This document shows positions 7,248 through 8,197 of a stretch of 8,197 nt of DNA, one piece after another (the stretch's first letter is position 1; the number at the start of each line of letters is the position of its first letter). Under the pieces are notes generated by a model, which was not told where the DNA came from, made no database searches, and saw nothing but the letters and a program-made list of their open reading frames with translations. Both the position numbers and the translations under genes were made by a program. Origin of the DNA: Treponema sp. (GTDB lineage: Bacteria; Spirochaetota; Spirochaetia; Treponematales; Breznakiellaceae); the NCBI GenBank assembly GCA_031288575.1, contig JAITRD010000233.1, positions 1 through 8,197 on the forward strand. Reading direction: 5' to 3'.

Positions 7248-8197
7248 ATGAAAAAAATTATTACCTTTGGCGAAATTATGCTGCGCCTTGCCCCTGAAGG
7301 GTATTACCGCTTTATCCAGGCCCGGAGTTACGGCGCGACCTACGGCGGCGGGGAGGCCAACGTGGCGGTGTCCCTGGCGCTTTTCGGCATGGACGCCGCT
7401 TTTGTGACCAAACTGCCGAAGCACGAGATTGGGCAGGCGGCGGTGAACAAGCTGCGGGAGTTTGGGGTGGACACCTCCTTCATTGCCCGGGGAGGCAGCC
7501 GGATTGGGATTTATTTCCTGGAAAAAGGCGCTTCCCAGCGGCCCTCCAAGGTGATCTATGATCGGGCCCATTCGGCCCTTGCCGAAGCCGCGGCGGAGGA
7601 TTTTAACTGGGACAGCATTTTTGAAAACGCCGGGTGGTTCCATTTTACGGGGATTACCCCGGCCCTTTCCGACAGCGCCGCCGCCCTCTGCCTTGAGGCC
7701 TGCAAAACCGCCAAAGCTAAGGGCCTTAGGGTTTCCTGCGATCTCAATTACCGGAACAACCTCTGGAGCCGGGAAAAAGCCGGGGAAGTTATGGGGAAAC
7801 TCATGGAATACGTTGATCTCTGCATCGCCAACGAGGAAGATGCCGCCAATGTGTTCGGCATCAAACCCTCCTCCGGGGATGTTTATGCCGGCCAAATAAA
7901 CCATGAGGGTTACAAAGAAGTAGCTTCCGCCTTGGCGAAACGTTTTGGCTTTAAGCAGACGGCGATAACCCTGCGGGAATCCCTTTCCGCCAACGACAAC
8001 AACTGGTCCGCCATGCTTTTCGACGGTCAGGAATATTTCTTTTCAAAAAAATATCCGGTTCATATTGTTGACCGTGTCGGCGGCGGGGACAGTTTCGGCG
8101 CGGGGCTCATCTACGGAAACCTGCAAGGCCTGGGCCCCCGGGAAGGGCTGGAGTTTGCCGTTGCCGCAAGCTGCCTCAAGCACAGCATTGAAGGGGA
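7248..8197 (+). CDS. kdgK: 2-keto-3-deoxygluconate kinase, PfkB family (3'-truncated by window edge)
   Basis: Cytoplasmic sugar kinase that phosphorylates 2-keto-3-deoxygluconate to KDPG using ATP, linking UxaA to the aldolase encoded just upstream. The frame is open for 316 codons and leaves the window without a stop; relatives of about 340 residues suggest only a short C-terminal part is missing. The N-terminus, KKIITFGEIMLRLAPEG, is typical of the ribokinase/PfkB fold. The first PfkB signature is seen in YGGGEANVAVSLALFG. CDLNYRNNLW and CIANEEDAANVFGI mark the mid-domain. The second signature reads DRVGGGDSFGAGL (from residue 275), with the expected catalytic base D281. It has GGGD where E. 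coli KdgK, as I recall it, has AAGD. Fructokinase or another sugar kinase is possible from the fold alone, but the complete uronate cluster makes KDG the expected substrate. Confidence 0.93.
   Translation, partial: MKKIITFGEIMLRLAPEGYYRFIQARSYGATYGGGEANVAVSLALFGMDAAFVTKLPKHEIGQAAVNKLREFGVDTSFIARGGSRIGIYFLEKGASQRPSKVIYDRAHSALAEAAAEDFNWDSIFENAGWFHFTGITPALSDSAAALCLEACKTAKAKGLRVSCDLNYRNNLWSREKAGEVMGKLMEYVDLCIANEEDAANVFGIKPSSGDVYAGQINHEGYKEVASALAKRFGFKQTAITLRESLSANDNNWSAMLFDGQEYFFSKKYPVHIVDRVGGGDSFGAGLIYGNLQGLGPREGLEFAVAASCLKHSIEG

Noticed and set aside
6987..7904. 305-codon antisense open frame opposite the aldolase end and kdgK
   Set aside because: It spans two well-supported plus-strand genes and their junction, has a composition typical of antisense shadow frames, and matches no known protein pattern I can recognise.

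Overview
The window is a compact, fully plus-strand stretch of bacterial chromosome holding seven adjacent protein-coding genes: the end of an F-type ATP synthase operon (atpD, cut at its 5' end, and atpC), followed by a five-gene uronic-acid catabolic cluster, uxaB - uxaA - uxaC - KDPG aldolase (fused to an extra domain) - kdgK (cut at its 3' end). I saw no RNA genes, mobile elements, CRISPR arrays or inverted repeats. No stretch over 300 bases lacks a gene; the largest gap is the 34 bp between atpC and uxaB.

Layout: 1-1320 F1 beta subunit; 1320-1739 F1 epsilon subunit (stop and start overlap by one base); 1774-3249 tagaturonate reductase; 3253-4782 altronate dehydratase; 4807-6261 uronate isomerase; 6273-7238 2-keto-3-deoxy-6-phosphogluconate (KDPG) aldolase with a C-terminal glyoxalase/VOC-like domain; 7248 to the window end 2-keto-3-deoxygluconate (KDG) kinase of the PfkB family.

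How the genes work together: the catabolic cluster encodes every intracellular step from galacturonate to central metabolism. UxaC isomerises galacturonate to tagaturonate, UxaB reduces it to altronate with NADH, UxaA dehydrates altronate to KDG, KdgK phosphorylates KDG to KDPG, and the aldolase splits KDPG into pyruvate and glyceraldehyde 3-phosphate. Gene order does not follow pathway order. No uronate transporter, pectinase, regulator or mannonate branch (uxuA/uxuB) gene lies in the window. Gaps of 3-34 bp, Shine-Dalgarno sequences placed over preceding stop codons, and the lack of a visible terminator fit one transcription unit, possibly continuous with the ATP synthase genes.

Organism: the DNA is GC-rich by eye, with strong G/C preference at third codon positions, which produces many long antisense shadow frames. 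A pectin-sugar pathway of this kind, the aldolase-VOC fusion and the DRVGGGD-type KDG kinase suggest an anaerobic, plant-polysaccharide-using gut or sediment bacterium. Firmicutes (Clostridia) or a gut spirochaete seem plausible. This assignment is inference with low confidence. I see no clear novel system; the fused aldolase and the ATP synthase/uronate junction are the points most worth a second look.
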